Notes: a model not told the origin generated them from the sequence alone. DNA of 64,000 nt from TMED27 sp964350435 (GCA_964350435.1 CAYGJS010000010.1:1-64000), one strand, 5' to 3'. Positions 32,773 through 42,351 are shown, numbered from the stretch's first letter. A program made the numbers and translations.

Positions 32773-33903
32773 TCAGGAAAAGCTGCGCTCTAAAACCCGA
32801 ACGAATATTCGTGTGAGGCTTTCCAGATCGGAAACCAGCGCATGCTCATCTATCTGGTGGATGCTCGCATTGACACCGCCGCATTCAATCACGGGGCAAT
32901 ATTGCACGACAAACCGCGCATCTGAAGTCCCGCCATTGGTCGTATAGGCAGGGCTTTTACCCGTAATATCCTGAACCGCGCCGCGCACAATTTCTGGCCA
33001 TTGCCCCGGCTGGGTGATGAAACTCTCGGCATTGCCCTCAAACGCAATCTCATACACTCCGCCGATATCATCAAGGATCTCGACAATCTTGGCTTTCAGG
33101 CTTTCGCTGCTCCAATGGTCGTTAAAACGCACATTAAAAACCGCGCTCCCCAGAGGCGGAATGATATTGCTGGCGGGGTTGCCGACATCAATCGTAGATA
33201 TCTCCAGATTGGTGGGTGGAAAAAATTCGCTCCCCGTATCAAATTTATAAGACGCCAAAGCGTCCAAACACTTCACCAGACGCGGCAGCGGGTTGTCGGC
33301 CAGATGCTGATAGGCCACATGGCCTTGCTTACCCCTGACGGTAAGGGTTCCGTTCAGCGAACCCCGCCGCCCGATTTTGATCTCTTGCCCCAAAAATTCG
33401 GGGTTCGTCGGCTCGCCCACAAGGGCAAAATCCGGAATATGACCGTGATCTTGCATCCATTCAAGAACCCGCACAGTGCCGTTGACCGCAGGCCCTTCTT
33501 CATCACCCGTAATCAGCATACTGATAGAGCCCTTAAAATCCCCTCGCTTGATGAATTCCGCCGCCGCCGCGGCAAATGCCGCAACGGAGCCTTTCATATC
33601 GCTCGCCCCGCGCCCGTATAAAACCCCGTCTTTGATGGTCGGATTAAAGGGTCCAAACGTCCATGCGGCTTCATTCCCTGCAGGAACAACATCCGTATGC
33701 CCCGCATAGCAAATATGAGGCGCACCAGTGCCAAAGCGGGCAAACAGGTTCGGTACGCGCGCTTCCCCATCGCCGAACGGCAAATGATGGCACTCAAACC
33801 CCAGCCCGCTTAAGAATTCAGCAAGCAAGCCCTGCGCCCCCGCATCTGCAGGAGTCACAGACGGGCAGGCGATCAATTTTTGTGTAAGGTCAATCGTGTT
33901 CAT
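32773..33903 (-). CDS. dapE: Succinyl-diaminopimelate desuccinylase
   Basis: The 376-residue M20-family enzyme has the zinc site AGHTDVVP, the catalytic Glu pair in GDEEGPAVNGT and a dimerisation lid in the middle. DapE cleaves N-succinyl-LL-diaminopimelate in the lysine and meso-DAP pathway that feeds peptidoglycan. Length and motif order are normal. Its ATG overlaps the stop of the upstream HD-like gene by one base (TAATG), so translation is coupled. dapD lies further upstream on the same strand. Confidence 0.97.
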   Translation of the reverse strand: MNTIDLTQKLIACPSVTPADAGAQGLLAEFLSGLGFECHHLPFGDGEARVPNLFARFGTGAPHICYAGHTDVVPAGNEAAWTFGPFNPTIKDGVLYGRGASDMKGSVAAFAAAAAEFIKRGDFKGSISMLITGDEEGPAVNGTVRVLEWMQDHGHIPDFALVGEPTNPEFLGQEIKIGRRGSLNGTLTVRGKQGHVAYQHLADNPLPRLVKCLDALASYKFDTGSEFFPPTNLEISTIDVGNPASNIIPPLGSAVFNVRFNDHWSSESLKAKIVEILDDIGGVYEIAFEGNAESFITQPGQWPEIVRGAVQDITGKSPAYTTNGGTSDARFVVQYCPVIECGGVNASIHQIDEHALVSDLESLTRIFVRVLERSFS

Positions 33904-35180
33904 TACCCAAATGAAACAGAATATTCTTCCGTCCGCAAGTCGGGATCATTGTCATTGGTAATTAAGGGCTCCATGGCAGGAGATATAACATGGCTTAAAA
34001 CCTCAAGTATTCTCTCATCGCTTTGTCCCAAATCTTCAAGACGCTCCATATGAATGAAATAACTGCACCAACCCGCAGGAATACCGTCATATCCTTTTAA
34101 ACTATGCTTGATATCTTTTTCAGACAAAAACATAGGCATTCCGTTCTCTGGCCGAAGATTTGGACTCTGAGCATAATCATTTACCGTTTCGAGAATAGAA
34201 AGATTAACACTCAACATACTATGAGCAGAGTTGAATACACGCTCAAAATCGGGCCATCTTTCAATCGCCAGTTTGATATTGGCTCTGCGGAAATAGAGCG
34301 CACGCCTTTCCGACGCAAATTTAATATTGCTCTCTACAGAAAAGGGCATTTCGGGCGCACGCTCCAGCATATCCGGCAACTCTCTCGTTGAGGCGCCTTC
34401 GCCGCTGTCATCCCATTTAATCCAAAGCGCAAACGGATGCTTGAAATGCGTATTATAATAGGCATTAAGATCGCCGCCAAAGCGCAAGGTCTTTTTAAAC
34501 CCGCCCTCAGGCTTTTTTACGAGCTGCCCATCAGCTCCGATAACAGGGTGTTTGCGCGAACAATAATCAACAATCGCCGCCACTTCTGCTGAACTCCGTC
34601 GCAAGCGATATTCGGATGCTTCGTCAGTTTTCCCTTGATCCGAAAGCTGGTAGATATGTTTTTCCAAGCGCGCAAAAATCATATGTGGTGTTTTCCCGTG
34701 ATCTTCCCAACTATCGTGATACAAAGTGGCGGCTACCAAAGTATCAAGACCGCCATACTTATTTAGTGTTTGTTCCGATATCTGACCGTTTCTTATATTA
34801 TTGAGCTTCGGCACAACCTGTCTGAAAAAGTGATACCAATTCGGCGTGGTACCATCGGCCCGAAACTCATAATCTTTGGTATTTTCAACCAGAATATCCT
34901 GAAATGCATATTGGCTAAGCGTTAGACCCGTGCGTTCTAAAAACCGTTCGAAAGCTTGCTTTGTAAGTGCGATATTCTCGGGAAGGACAGTTTCCGCCGC
35001 TGAATCAAAATTAACAGCATCGAAAAGCCCCTCAATCGCTTTGACAAGTTTACTAGAGTGAGTGTGATGATGAATAGCTTGTGCCGCAAAGCTAGATTGA
35101 GGAAAAGGCAATCCTGCTACGAAAGTCTTTTCAATAGGAAAAGCTCTCTGAAATAAATCTTTAAGACTTTCTGCAAACAT
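33903..35180 (-). CDS. Unknown protein with a remote HD-domain (RelA/SpoT hydrolase-like) pattern
   Basis: The 425-residue protein has no signal peptide or membrane span. It contains HHHTHSSKL (residues 37-45), LYHDSWEDHGKT (H155, D156, E159, D160) and ALWIKWDDSGEGAST (about residues 251-265). The spacing and form recall the HDxxED and KxxDRxxNxxT elements of (p)ppGpp hydrolase HD domains, with changes at several positions. A metal-dependent phosphohydrolase is therefore a reasonable guess, but it is inference and not a family hit. The DNA is more AT-rich than dapE and dapD on either side. It is coupled to dapE by a one-base overlap, which places it in the diaminopimelate gene run without an obvious reason. 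Confidence 0.75.
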   Translation of the reverse strand: MFAESLKDLFQRAFPIEKTFVAGLPFPQSSFAAQAIHHHTHSSKLVKAIEGLFDAVNFDSAAETVLPENIALTKQAFERFLERTGLTLSQYAFQDILVENTKDYEFRADGTTPNWYHFFRQVVPKLNNIRNGQISEQTLNKYGGLDTLVAATLYHDSWEDHGKTPHMIFARLEKHIYQLSDQGKTDEASEYRLRRSSAEVAAIVDYCSRKHPVIGADGQLVKKPEGGFKKTLRFGGDLNAYYNTHFKHPFALWIKWDDSGEGASTRELPDMLERAPEMPFSVESNIKFASERRALYFRRANIKLAIERWPDFERVFNSAHSMLSVNLSILETVNDYAQSPNLRPENGMPMFLSEKDIKHSLKGYDGIPAGWCSYFIHMERLEDLGQSDERILEVLSHVISPAMEPLITNDNDPDLRTEEYSVSFG

Positions 35181-35286
35181 ACAAAAAACACTTTCTTACG
35201 CAAGAAAGGTTGAATAGCATCTTTTTTTCATAAGACGCAAGAAAAAATAAAATATGAAAATAAACGAATATACGGGCTGTTTTCAG

Positions 35287-36129
35287 TTAATCCCTGAGCA
35301 ATTCATTGATGCTGGTTTTGCTGCGCGTTTTTTCATCTACACGCTTGACGATCACGGCGCAGGAAAGGCTGGGTCCCGGCGACCCATCCGGCAGATTTTT
35401 ACCGGGCAAAGATCCAGGCACAACCACGCTGTATGCGGGCACACGGCCCATGAATATTTCACCAGTTTCACGATCAATAATCTTCGTGGAGGCGCTGATA
35501 AACACGCCCATGGAAAGTACACTGCCCTCCTCGATCACCACGCCCTCGACAACCTCCGAGCGGGCACCTATAAAGCAGTTATCCTCGATAATCGTTGGGC
35601 CGGCCTGTAAGGGCTCCAAAACCCCGCCAATCCCCACGCCGCCCGATAAATGGACATTCTTGCCGATCTGCGCACAACTGCCTACGGTTGACCACGTATC
35701 CACCATCGTGCCTTCATCGACATACGCGCCGACATTCACAAAACTTGGCATCAAAACCACGCCCTTGGCAATATAGGCACTATGACGCACCACGCAGTTC
35801 GGCACGGCGCGAAATCCGGCTTTGGCAAACTCTTCCGCCTCCCAGCCGTCAAACTTGCTCGCCACCTTGTCATACCAGCCCGACCCATTCGGTCCGCCGG
35901 AAATCCGCTCCATTGGGTTTAAACGAAACCCCAGTAATACCGCCTTTTTCAACCACTGATGCACAACCCAGCTGCCGTCAATTTTCTCGGCCACCCGCGC
36001 CTTCCCGCTATCCAAAAGCGTCAAAGCCGCCTCAACCGCCTCGCGCGCTTCGCCTTGCGTATCAGGGCTTAAGGAATCGCGGTTATCCCACGCTGTTTCG
36101 ATTGTGGCGGCTAAGTCATTAAAATTCAT
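35287..36129 (-). CDS. dapD: Tetrahydrodipicolinate N-succinyltransferase
   Basis: The 280-residue enzyme has a helical N-terminal domain and a left-handed beta-helix of hexapeptide repeats (about residues 105-240, including GVVLMPSFVNVGAYVD and the family hallmark GTMVDTWSTVGSCAQIG). It transfers succinyl from succinyl-CoA in the step before DapC and DapE. Length is typical. It lies upstream of the HD-like gene and dapE on the same strand, with a 106-base gap that could hold another promoter. Confidence 0.97.
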   Translation of the reverse strand: MNFNDLAATIETAWDNRDSLSPDTQGEAREAVEAALTLLDSGKARVAEKIDGSWVVHQWLKKAVLLGFRLNPMERISGGPNGSGWYDKVASKFDGWEAEEFAKAGFRAVPNCVVRHSAYIAKGVVLMPSFVNVGAYVDEGTMVDTWSTVGSCAQIGKNVHLSGGVGIGGVLEPLQAGPTIIEDNCFIGARSEVVEGVVIEEGSVLSMGVFISASTKIIDRETGEIFMGRVPAYSVVVPGSLPGKNLPDGSPGPSLSCAVIVKRVDEKTRSKTSINELLRD

Positions 36130-36229
36130 GGCGATGTGTCTCGTTGGTCAAAGTTTGTAAATATTGAAGAATGTCCGTAATTGACCACGATCTAAAATGA
36201 AAATCAAGCGCGCGCGAGTCATCCGCCAT

Positions 36230-36919
36230 TTAGAATTTCTGATGATGATCCAGAAGATGCTTGCGTGCCAAAAGCAGTTTTTTTATATCCGCATTGCCCA
36301 GATACGGCTCATAAGGCTGCAACAAGGTCAGTACTTTTTGATAGTCTTTATTGGTGAAGGCACGCGCCGCCTCCTTGCTGTTATCCTCCAACATTGTCGT
36401 AAAATGCTGGCGCACCGCTTGCTCAATGCGTTTGCTACGGATCATATGGGCGCGTTCGATTAATTTTTCCGACGGTTCAATGAAATAATCAATATGTTTT
36501 TGCAAAGATTTGGCCATAGACTTTAAACTCTGTGCAATCAATTCCTCACGGATAAGACCCTCATCTCCTCCAATGGCCCCGCAATGCTTTTTCGCCGCCG
36601 TTAAAACTTCACTTAAACTAAATCTCTGCACGGGATCAAAATAAACATGCCCCTCAATGCTGAGTTTATTTTTGAAAAAGCCGATTTCAATCGCAATATC
36701 TTTATGTTCATACCGTGTAATCGCTTGAAAATTATCAGCAATATTCGCCAAAGACTCTATATTCTGAAAAGGCTTAATGATTTTGACATTCCGCCTGTAC
36801 TCGACCAGGCCGCTCAGATACCCAAAACGATATTTTTGTTCAAGAAAACGAAAATCTCGTTCGCATTCATGAAAGAAGCAACCCAGCAAATCCCTCGCTG
36901 ATGAACCTGATTCGTACAT
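36230..36919 (-). CDS. Hypothetical protein, 229 residues
   Basis: The protein begins MYESGSSARDLLGCFFHECE. It appears mainly alpha-helical in the second half (KSMAKSLQKHIDYFIEPSEK, VRQHFTTMLEDNSKEA, YQKVLTLLQPYEPYLGNAD), with a beta-rich part around residues 60-100 (IAIEIGFFKNKLSIEGHVYF). No signal peptide or membrane span is seen, and I do not recognise a family. It lies on the minus strand 100 bases upstream of dapD and is more AT-rich than the dap genes, a property shared with the HD-like gene. The C-terminal part resembles a helical repeat such as TPR, but this is weak. Confidence 0.7.
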   Translation of the reverse strand: MYESGSSARDLLGCFFHECERDFRFLEQKYRFGYLSGLVEYRRNVKIIKPFQNIESLANIADNFQAITRYEHKDIAIEIGFFKNKLSIEGHVYFDPVQRFSLSEVLTAAKKHCGAIGGDEGLIREELIAQSLKSMAKSLQKHIDYFIEPSEKLIERAHMIRSKRIEQAVRQHFTTMLEDNSKEAARAFTNKDYQKVLTLLQPYEPYLGNADIKKLLLARKHLLDHHQKF

Positions 36920-36970
36920 CTATTTCCCACACCCACTTGAGTTGTTTTTTTTGTGCTCTAAAATCTAATC

Positions 36971-37918
36971 ATGTCTTGTAATATTTTTTGGCACAACTTA
37001 CCCCCCAATTTATGGGAAGAACATTACAAAAGGGTTAAAAATCCTAACTTTCTGCAATCTTCTGTTTACACCAGGACACAAAGTCTCCTGAACAACCAAA
37101 AGCTGCGTTATGGTCTGATTACAATAGATGGTGTCGAAGCCGGAATTTGTCAAATTCAGGAAGTTGGAATTCTGAATAATCTTATTCACGCGGTCATCCT
37201 TGATCGAGGGCCACTGTGGTTTGACGGCTTTGGAAGCCTGAATCATTTTCAAAAATTTTGTCAGACCTTCGCCGCCGAGTTTCCTGCACGTTTTGGTAGA
37301 AAACGCCGTTTTATCCCTGAAATAGAAAATTCTCCGAAAATATCCGAAATTTTGCGCGAGGCCGGGTTCGTGAAAGTGAAAGGCTCAGCCTATCAAACCC
37401 TCATTCTCGATTTAACGCCGCCCCTTGATGCCCTTCGCGCGGGTCTCAAACCTCAATGGCGCGGTCCGTTATCCAAGGCGGAGCGCAGCGACCTGAACAT
37501 AGAGTGGGACGACAAGGGCGAGCATCTGTCATGGTTTCTCACAGGCTATACCCTGGACAGGCAAAAGAAAGGTTACGAGGGCCCATCTGTAAAACTTATA
37601 CGGGCTCTGGCGCGCGAAGCATTAAAACGCGGTGAAATTATGATTGGCAGAGCTTTAAAAGACAAGGCACCGATCGGCACAATTTTATTATTCTGCCATG
37701 GACGCGGTGCCACCTATCAGATAGGCTGGACAACGCAGGCAGGGCGGGATTTGCACGCACATAATGTCCTGCTCTGGGAGGCGGTCAAACGCCTCAAAAA
37801 CATGGAATTCACATCCCTTGACCTCGGAGGCATAAATGACGAAACAGCAAAAGGCGTTAAAACATTCAAGGAAGGTTTGGGCGGTCGCCTGCTTACTCTT
37901 CCCGGCCTTTATTCTTAG
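36971..37918 (+). CDS. FemAB/GNAT-like acyltransferase
   Basis: The 315-residue protein fits the FemAB-like (GNAT-fold) group. Residues 5-150 and 165-310 look like two GNAT-type halves, with NFLQSSVYTRTQ near the N terminus (the WxQ-like start of this family), LKPQWRGPLSKAERSDL in the middle and a LDLGGIND stretch near the end. FemAB enzymes add amino acids to peptidoglycan stem peptides; related GNAT_6 proteins act on other surface polymers. The substrate is unknown. Its last 83 bases overlap the next gene in another frame. Confidence 0.78.
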   Translation: MSCNIFWHNLPPNLWEEHYKRVKNPNFLQSSVYTRTQSLLNNQKLRYGLITIDGVEAGICQIQEVGILNNLIHAVILDRGPLWFDGFGSLNHFQKFCQTFAAEFPARFGRKRRFIPEIENSPKISEILREAGFVKVKGSAYQTLILDLTPPLDALRAGLKPQWRGPLSKAERSDLNIEWDDKGEHLSWFLTGYTLDRQKKGYEGPSVKLIRALAREALKRGEIMIGRALKDKAPIGTILLFCHGRGATYQIGWTTQAGRDLHAHNVLLWEAVKRLKNMEFTSLDLGGINDETAKGVKTFKEGLGGRLLTLPGLYS

Positions 37919-38729
37919 CCCTGCCACGGCCCCCAGCGCCGCTGAAATCTCGCAGCAGGAACTGGTCTACGAAGTCTATGCCGGCGGCTTGCATGTTCTG
38001 CAAGCAACCATGGACATGGATATGCGGAAAAAAGACCGATATTCCATGGTTCTGGACGCCAAAACCCGGGGGTTTCTCTCCAAAGTCGTGCCATGGACGG
38101 GCACATTCGAAAGCCATGGTTGGCGGATAAAGGATGCGGATTTCAGGCCCCAGCAGCATAAATCCACCGCCCATTGGCGCGGTGAAGTGGACATCAAGGA
38201 TTACCGCTACAAAAAAGACGGGCATTTTATCTCCCTCGAAGTCTTTGATGAAAACGGCAAAGTCGAAGACCGCGAAGTCGACCCGGAAGTTACAAACGGC
38301 ACTGTCGACACCATGACCGCCACCCTTGCCGTGCTGGAAGCTTTTAAAACCTCGGGAAAATGCGAAGGCGCATCCGAAGTTTTCGACGGCAAACGCCGTT
38401 TCAAGCAAGCCTTTTCCGATAAAGGTGAGGTTATTCTCGAAGCCAGTAAATATAATATTTATGAAGGCGCAGCCCGCGAATGCACGGTCGAAGTCACGCC
38501 GATCAACGGCGCATGGAGCGAAAAGCCGCGCGGATGGCTCTCGATTCAGGAACAAGGCCGCAAAAAGGGTACAATCCCGACCGTCTGGATCGCCAGCCTT
38601 AACCCGGGCGCGCCCGCCGTGCCTGTAAAAATCCGCGTCAAAACCGATTACGGCACGCTGTTTATGCATCTGGCGGAATATAAATCCGCTGGTGACGTTA
38701 AGGTGGCCGAAAAACGGGTTAAGGAATAA
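37836..38729 (+). CDS. Exported DUF3108 protein
   Basis: The 297-residue protein has a signal peptide or membrane anchor at about residues 12-36 (KVWAVACLLFPAFILSPATA), followed by a beta-rich domain of the DUF3108 type (LVYEVYAGGLHVLQATMDMD, a typical start, and GTFESHGWRI). DUF3108 proteins are periplasmic or surface-associated and have no fixed function. GGAGG just before the ATG decides the start, and only this start supplies the signal peptide, so the 83-base overlap with the upstream gene appears real. Confidence 0.85.
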   Translation: MTKQQKALKHSRKVWAVACLLFPAFILSPATAPSAAEISQQELVYEVYAGGLHVLQATMDMDMRKKDRYSMVLDAKTRGFLSKVVPWTGTFESHGWRIKDADFRPQQHKSTAHWRGEVDIKDYRYKKDGHFISLEVFDENGKVEDREVDPEVTNGTVDTMTATLAVLEAFKTSGKCEGASEVFDGKRRFKQAFSDKGEVILEASKYNIYEGAARECTVEVTPINGAWSEKPRGWLSIQEQGRKKGTIPTVWIASLNPGAPAVPVKIRVKTDYGTLFMHLAEYKSAGDVKVAEKRVKE

Positions 38730-38767
38730 TTCTTGTTTTTATAGACCTTTAACAATATCAATAAGCC

Positions 38768-40129
38768 ATGACAAACAAACCGCTCGCCATCATTATCCTC
38801 GCCGCCGGTAAAGGCACGCGCATGAACTCGGATCATCCGAAAGTCATGCACGAACTGGCAGGGCGTCCGATGATCAACTGGCTGATCGACACGTGCGAGA
38901 GCCTAAAACCCGAAAAAATCGTAATCGTCACAGGGCCTGATATGCCCGATCTCGAAGCCGCCTCAAAACCCCACACCACCGTCATTCAGGAGGTGCGCGA
39001 TGGCACAGGCGGCGCCGTCAAATGCGCGATGCCTGCGCTGAAGGGCTTCACGGGCGATATTTTGATCCTTCTCGGCGATACACCCCTTGTAAAACCCAAC
39101 ACCCTCACCGAACTGATAAAAGCCAAAGCGGATCGCGCGCTGTCGATTCTCGGCTGCGTCATGGAAAACCCTTTCGGCTATGGCCGCCTGATGCTCGGCG
39201 CGGATGGATTTCTTGAAGAAATCGTTGAGGAAAAAGATGCAAGTGACCAGCAACGCCAAACCCAGCTCGTCAACACCGGCGCATTCTGCGCTGACGGCGC
39301 GCGGCTCGGTCAGTGGCTCGACCAAATCGACACCGACAACGCACAAGGCGAGCTGTATATCACTCAGCTCCCCGAAATCATCCGCACATCTGGCGGGCAA
39401 ACCGCTGTTGCCGTTATTAACGATCCGTCAGAGGTTCTGGGCTGCAACACCCGCACCGACCTCGCCGCTCTGGAGGCCACACTGCAAAGCCGTTTGCGTG
39501 ATGCCATGATGAAATCCGGCGTTGTCATGCAGGACCCCGCAACCGTCTATCTCTGGCATGATACGGACATTGCACCAGGAACCCGGATAGAACCGAATGT
39601 TTATTTTGGGCCCTATGTGTGGATAGAAGGCCCTGCGCATATTCGCGCCTTTTCTCACCTCGAAGGCACTCATATTAAAGCTGGTGCAACGATTGGGCCG
39701 TTTGCCCGCATTCGCCCGAAAACAATAATCGAGGAAAATGCCCGCATCGGCAATTTTGTCGAGGTCAAAAATGCCACAATCGGCAAAGGCTCAAAGGCCA
39801 ATCATTTAGGGTATATCGGCGATGCGACGCTGGGTGAAAATGTAAACTTCTCCTGCGGCGCAATTACTGTGAATTACGATGGCTTTGAAAAACACCCCAC
39901 AACCATCGGCGATAACGCCATGATCGGCTCCAACGCCTCCCTCATCGCCCCCATCTCTATCGGCGATGGCGCGTTCGTCGCCGCGGGCTCAACGCTGACC
40001 GAAGACGTCCCCGCGGATGCGCTCGCGCTCACGCGCCCTGAAGCCCAGATTCGCAAAGGTTGGGCGGCAAAATACCGCGAAATCAAAGCCGCCAAAAAAG
40101 AAAAAAAGCAGCACAAGAAATCCGCATGA
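38768..40129 (+). CDS. glmU: Bifunctional GlmU (GlcN-1-P acetyltransferase / UDP-GlcNAc pyrophosphorylase)
   Basis: The 453-residue enzyme has the N-terminal uridyltransferase domain with LAAGKGTRMNSDHPKVMHE (residues 11-29) and GDTPLV (about residue 104). The C-terminal left-handed beta-helix acetyltransferase domain (about residues 255-440) includes RIGNFVEVKNATIGKGSKAN. It makes UDP-N-acetylglucosamine in two steps for peptidoglycan and lipopolysaccharide. It is overlapped by four bases (ATGA) with a small secreted protein gene, and glmS follows closely, so the amino-sugar pathway is clustered. Confidence 0.97.
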   Translation: MTNKPLAIIILAAGKGTRMNSDHPKVMHELAGRPMINWLIDTCESLKPEKIVIVTGPDMPDLEAASKPHTTVIQEVRDGTGGAVKCAMPALKGFTGDILILLGDTPLVKPNTLTELIKAKADRALSILGCVMENPFGYGRLMLGADGFLEEIVEEKDASDQQRQTQLVNTGAFCADGARLGQWLDQIDTDNAQGELYITQLPEIIRTSGGQTAVAVINDPSEVLGCNTRTDLAALEATLQSRLRDAMMKSGVVMQDPATVYLWHDTDIAPGTRIEPNVYFGPYVWIEGPAHIRAFSHLEGTHIKAGATIGPFARIRPKTIIEENARIGNFVEVKNATIGKGSKANHLGYIGDATLGENVNFSCGAITVNYDGFEKHPTTIGDNAMIGSNASLIAPISIGDGAFVAAGSTLTEDVPADALALTRPEAQIRKGWAAKYREIKAAKKEKKQHKKSA

Positions 40130-40383
40130 TCCGCATATTCATCGCTCTGATTGTAATTTTCCTCGCTGCTCCCGCCAGCGCGCAACCCTGCGAAGGCTTC
40201 GGCAACGCCATGGACGAACTCGAAGCGCAGATCGCCCAAACCCGCACAGATGCGACGCAGCAACCAATTTCTGTAGATCAAACGGCAGAACCTGAAATCA
40301 GAATCTATCCGCTCACTCAGCCACAAGAAAACGCCCCTGAAAACCCGCCGCTGGAGATTGTAACACCCCGCAACATCATGTGA
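40126..40383 (+). CDS. Small secreted protein coupled to glmU
   Basis: The 85-residue product starts at the ATG that overlaps the glmU stop (ATGA). Residues 1-20 form a signal peptide (MIRIFIALIVIFLAAPASAQ). The mature part has one cysteine near the N terminus (PCEGFGNAMDELEAQIAQ) and then a hydrophilic, Pro/Gln-rich tail. A longer frame starting at 40060 lies inside glmU and is not preferred. No family is recognised. The cysteine is not in a lipobox. Confidence 0.65.
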   Translation: MIRIFIALIVIFLAAPASAQPCEGFGNAMDELEAQIAQTRTDATQQPISVDQTAEPEIRIYPLTQPQENAPENPPLEIVTPRNIM

Positions 40384-40521
40384 CTTGCGCATTTGCGGTA
40401 AATCAGAGATTTATAAATTCAAACGTTGAAGTGCTTTTCCGCCTTGCGAGGCATGAGGAGCAAAGCGTATAAAAATACGGTAGCGACGAATAACGAAGCA
40501 AGGCTGGAAAGAACGAAAACG

Positions 40522-42351
40522 ATGTGCGGTATCATAGGCATTCTCTCAGAAAAAAACGTTGCGCCCCTTCTTGTTGAAGGGCTGCGCCGCCTCGAATATC
40601 GCGGCTACGACTCCGCCGGGATTGCCACACTCCAAAGCGGGGCCGTCACGCGCTGCCGCGCCCAAGGCAAGCTGGCCAATCTCGAAACCAAACTGAAAAA
40701 AGACCCGATTTCAGGCACGGCAGGCATAGGCCATACCCGCTGGGCCACTCATGGCGGCCCCACCGAAGACAACGCCCACCCGCACGCCACAGAGCGCGTT
40801 GCCGTCGTCCATAACGGCATCATTGAAAATTACGCAAGCCTTAAGGAAGAACTTGAAAAGAATCAGGCGCGCTTCGTCTCCGACACCGACACCGAAGTGA
40901 TTGCTCACCTTGTCGATTATTACCTGAAACAGGGCGATTGCCCCCAAGACGCCGCCGATAAAACATTTGCCCGCCTCGAAGGCGCCTACGCCATTGTTCT
41001 GATTTTCGCGGGCGAAGAAAATCTGATGATCGGGTGCCGCCAAGGCACGCCGCTGGCTGTTGGCTATGGTGATGGTGAAATGTTCGTTGCATCGGATTCT
41101 TATGCTCTCGCGCCGCTCACCAAGAAAATCTGCTTCCTCGAAGACGGCGACCGCGTTACCGTCACCCGCCAGAGCGCGAGGGTCTATAGCAATGATAACG
41201 TGACCCTTAATCGCCCGATCCGCATCACCGCCCAAAGTGGAGCCATCGAAGGCAAAGGCGAATACGACCATTTCATGCTCAAGGAAATCTATGAGCAACC
41301 CGCCGTCATAAGCGAAACTCTGAACTCATTCGTGCACCCCTCCACCGGCCATATCTCCATGCCCGATGATGTGATCGAAGCCATCACCGCCGCCCCGCGC
41401 CTCACGCTCGTCGCATGCGGCACCGCATTTTATGCCTGTATGGTGGCCAAATACTGGTTCGAACATATTGCGCGCATTCCTTGCGAAATCGATGTCGCCT
41501 CTGAATTCCGCTACCGCGAAGCGCCCATGCCCAAGGGCGGCCTCGCCATGTTCATCTCCCAGAGCGGAGAAACCCTCGATACGCTCGAAGCCTTGCGCTA
41601 TTGCAAACGCCAGGGCCAAAAAATCCTCTCCGTTGTCAATACAATCGAAAGCACCATCGAGCGCGAAAGCGACTTCGTCCTGCATACCCTCGCCGGCCCT
41701 GAAATCGGCGTAGCCTCGACCAAAGCCTTTACCACCCAGCTGACAACACTGGCCTGTATGGCTCTAGCCGCCGCCCGCGGTAACGGCTCTATTGACGCCG
41801 AGCGCGAGCACAAAATGTCTGAAGCCTTGCGCGCCGTTCCGAAAATCGCCGCAGAATTTTTGCAGCATGACACCGAGATTAAAAAAGTCGCCCGCGATGT
41901 CAAAAAAGCCCGCGACGTTCTGTATCTGGGGCGCGGGGGTTTGTACCCCATCGCGCTTGAAGGCGCGCTCAAGCTTAAGGAAATTTCCTACATCCATGCC
42001 GAGGGCTACGCTGCCGGCGAAATGAAACACGGCCCCATCGCCCTGATTGATGAAAAAGTCCCCGTAGTCTGCATTGCCCCGCATAACGACCCTATGTTTG
42101 AAAAGAACGCCAGCAATATCCAGGAAACTGTCGCCAGAGGCGGCAAAGTCTTTCTGATTTCCGATGTTGCGGGCGCAAAGGCCCTCAAAGACATTTCCAC
42201 ATGGACAGTCGGCACAGGCGAGGTTCACCCCTTCGTCGCCCCCATCCTGTATTCAATCCCCGTCCAGCTCCTCGCCTATCACGTCGCCGTGATGAAAGGC
42301 ACAGACGTAGACCAGCCCCGCAATCTCGCAAAATCCGTGACGGTGGAGTAG
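40522..42351 (+). CDS. glmS: Glutamine-fructose-6-phosphate aminotransferase
   Basis: The 609-residue enzyme begins MCGIIGIL, where Cys2 becomes the N-terminal nucleophile of the glutaminase domain after Met removal, which fixes the start. The glutaminase domain covers about residues 2-225, with RLEYRGYDSAG and GHTRWATHG. Two SIS isomerase domains follow, with ACGTAFYA and ISQSGETLDT in the first and the terminal KSVTVE. It makes glucosamine-6-phosphate from fructose-6-phosphate and glutamine, the first step toward UDP-GlcNAc. No glmS ribozyme is visible upstream. Confidence 0.97.
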   Translation: MCGIIGILSEKNVAPLLVEGLRRLEYRGYDSAGIATLQSGAVTRCRAQGKLANLETKLKKDPISGTAGIGHTRWATHGGPTEDNAHPHATERVAVVHNGIIENYASLKEELEKNQARFVSDTDTEVIAHLVDYYLKQGDCPQDAADKTFARLEGAYAIVLIFAGEENLMIGCRQGTPLAVGYGDGEMFVASDSYALAPLTKKICFLEDGDRVTVTRQSARVYSNDNVTLNRPIRITAQSGAIEGKGEYDHFMLKEIYEQPAVISETLNSFVHPSTGHISMPDDVIEAITAAPRLTLVACGTAFYACMVAKYWFEHIARIPCEIDVASEFRYREAPMPKGGLAMFISQSGETLDTLEALRYCKRQGQKILSVVNTIESTIERESDFVLHTLAGPEIGVASTKAFTTQLTTLACMALAAARGNGSIDAEREHKMSEALRAVPKIAAEFLQHDTEIKKVARDVKKARDVLYLGRGGLYPIALEGALKLKEISYIHAEGYAAGEMKHGPIALIDEKVPVVCIAPHNDPMFEKNASNIQETVARGGKVFLISDVAGAKALKDISTWTVGTGEVHPFVAPILYSIPVQLLAYHVAVMKGTDVDQPRNLAKSVTVE

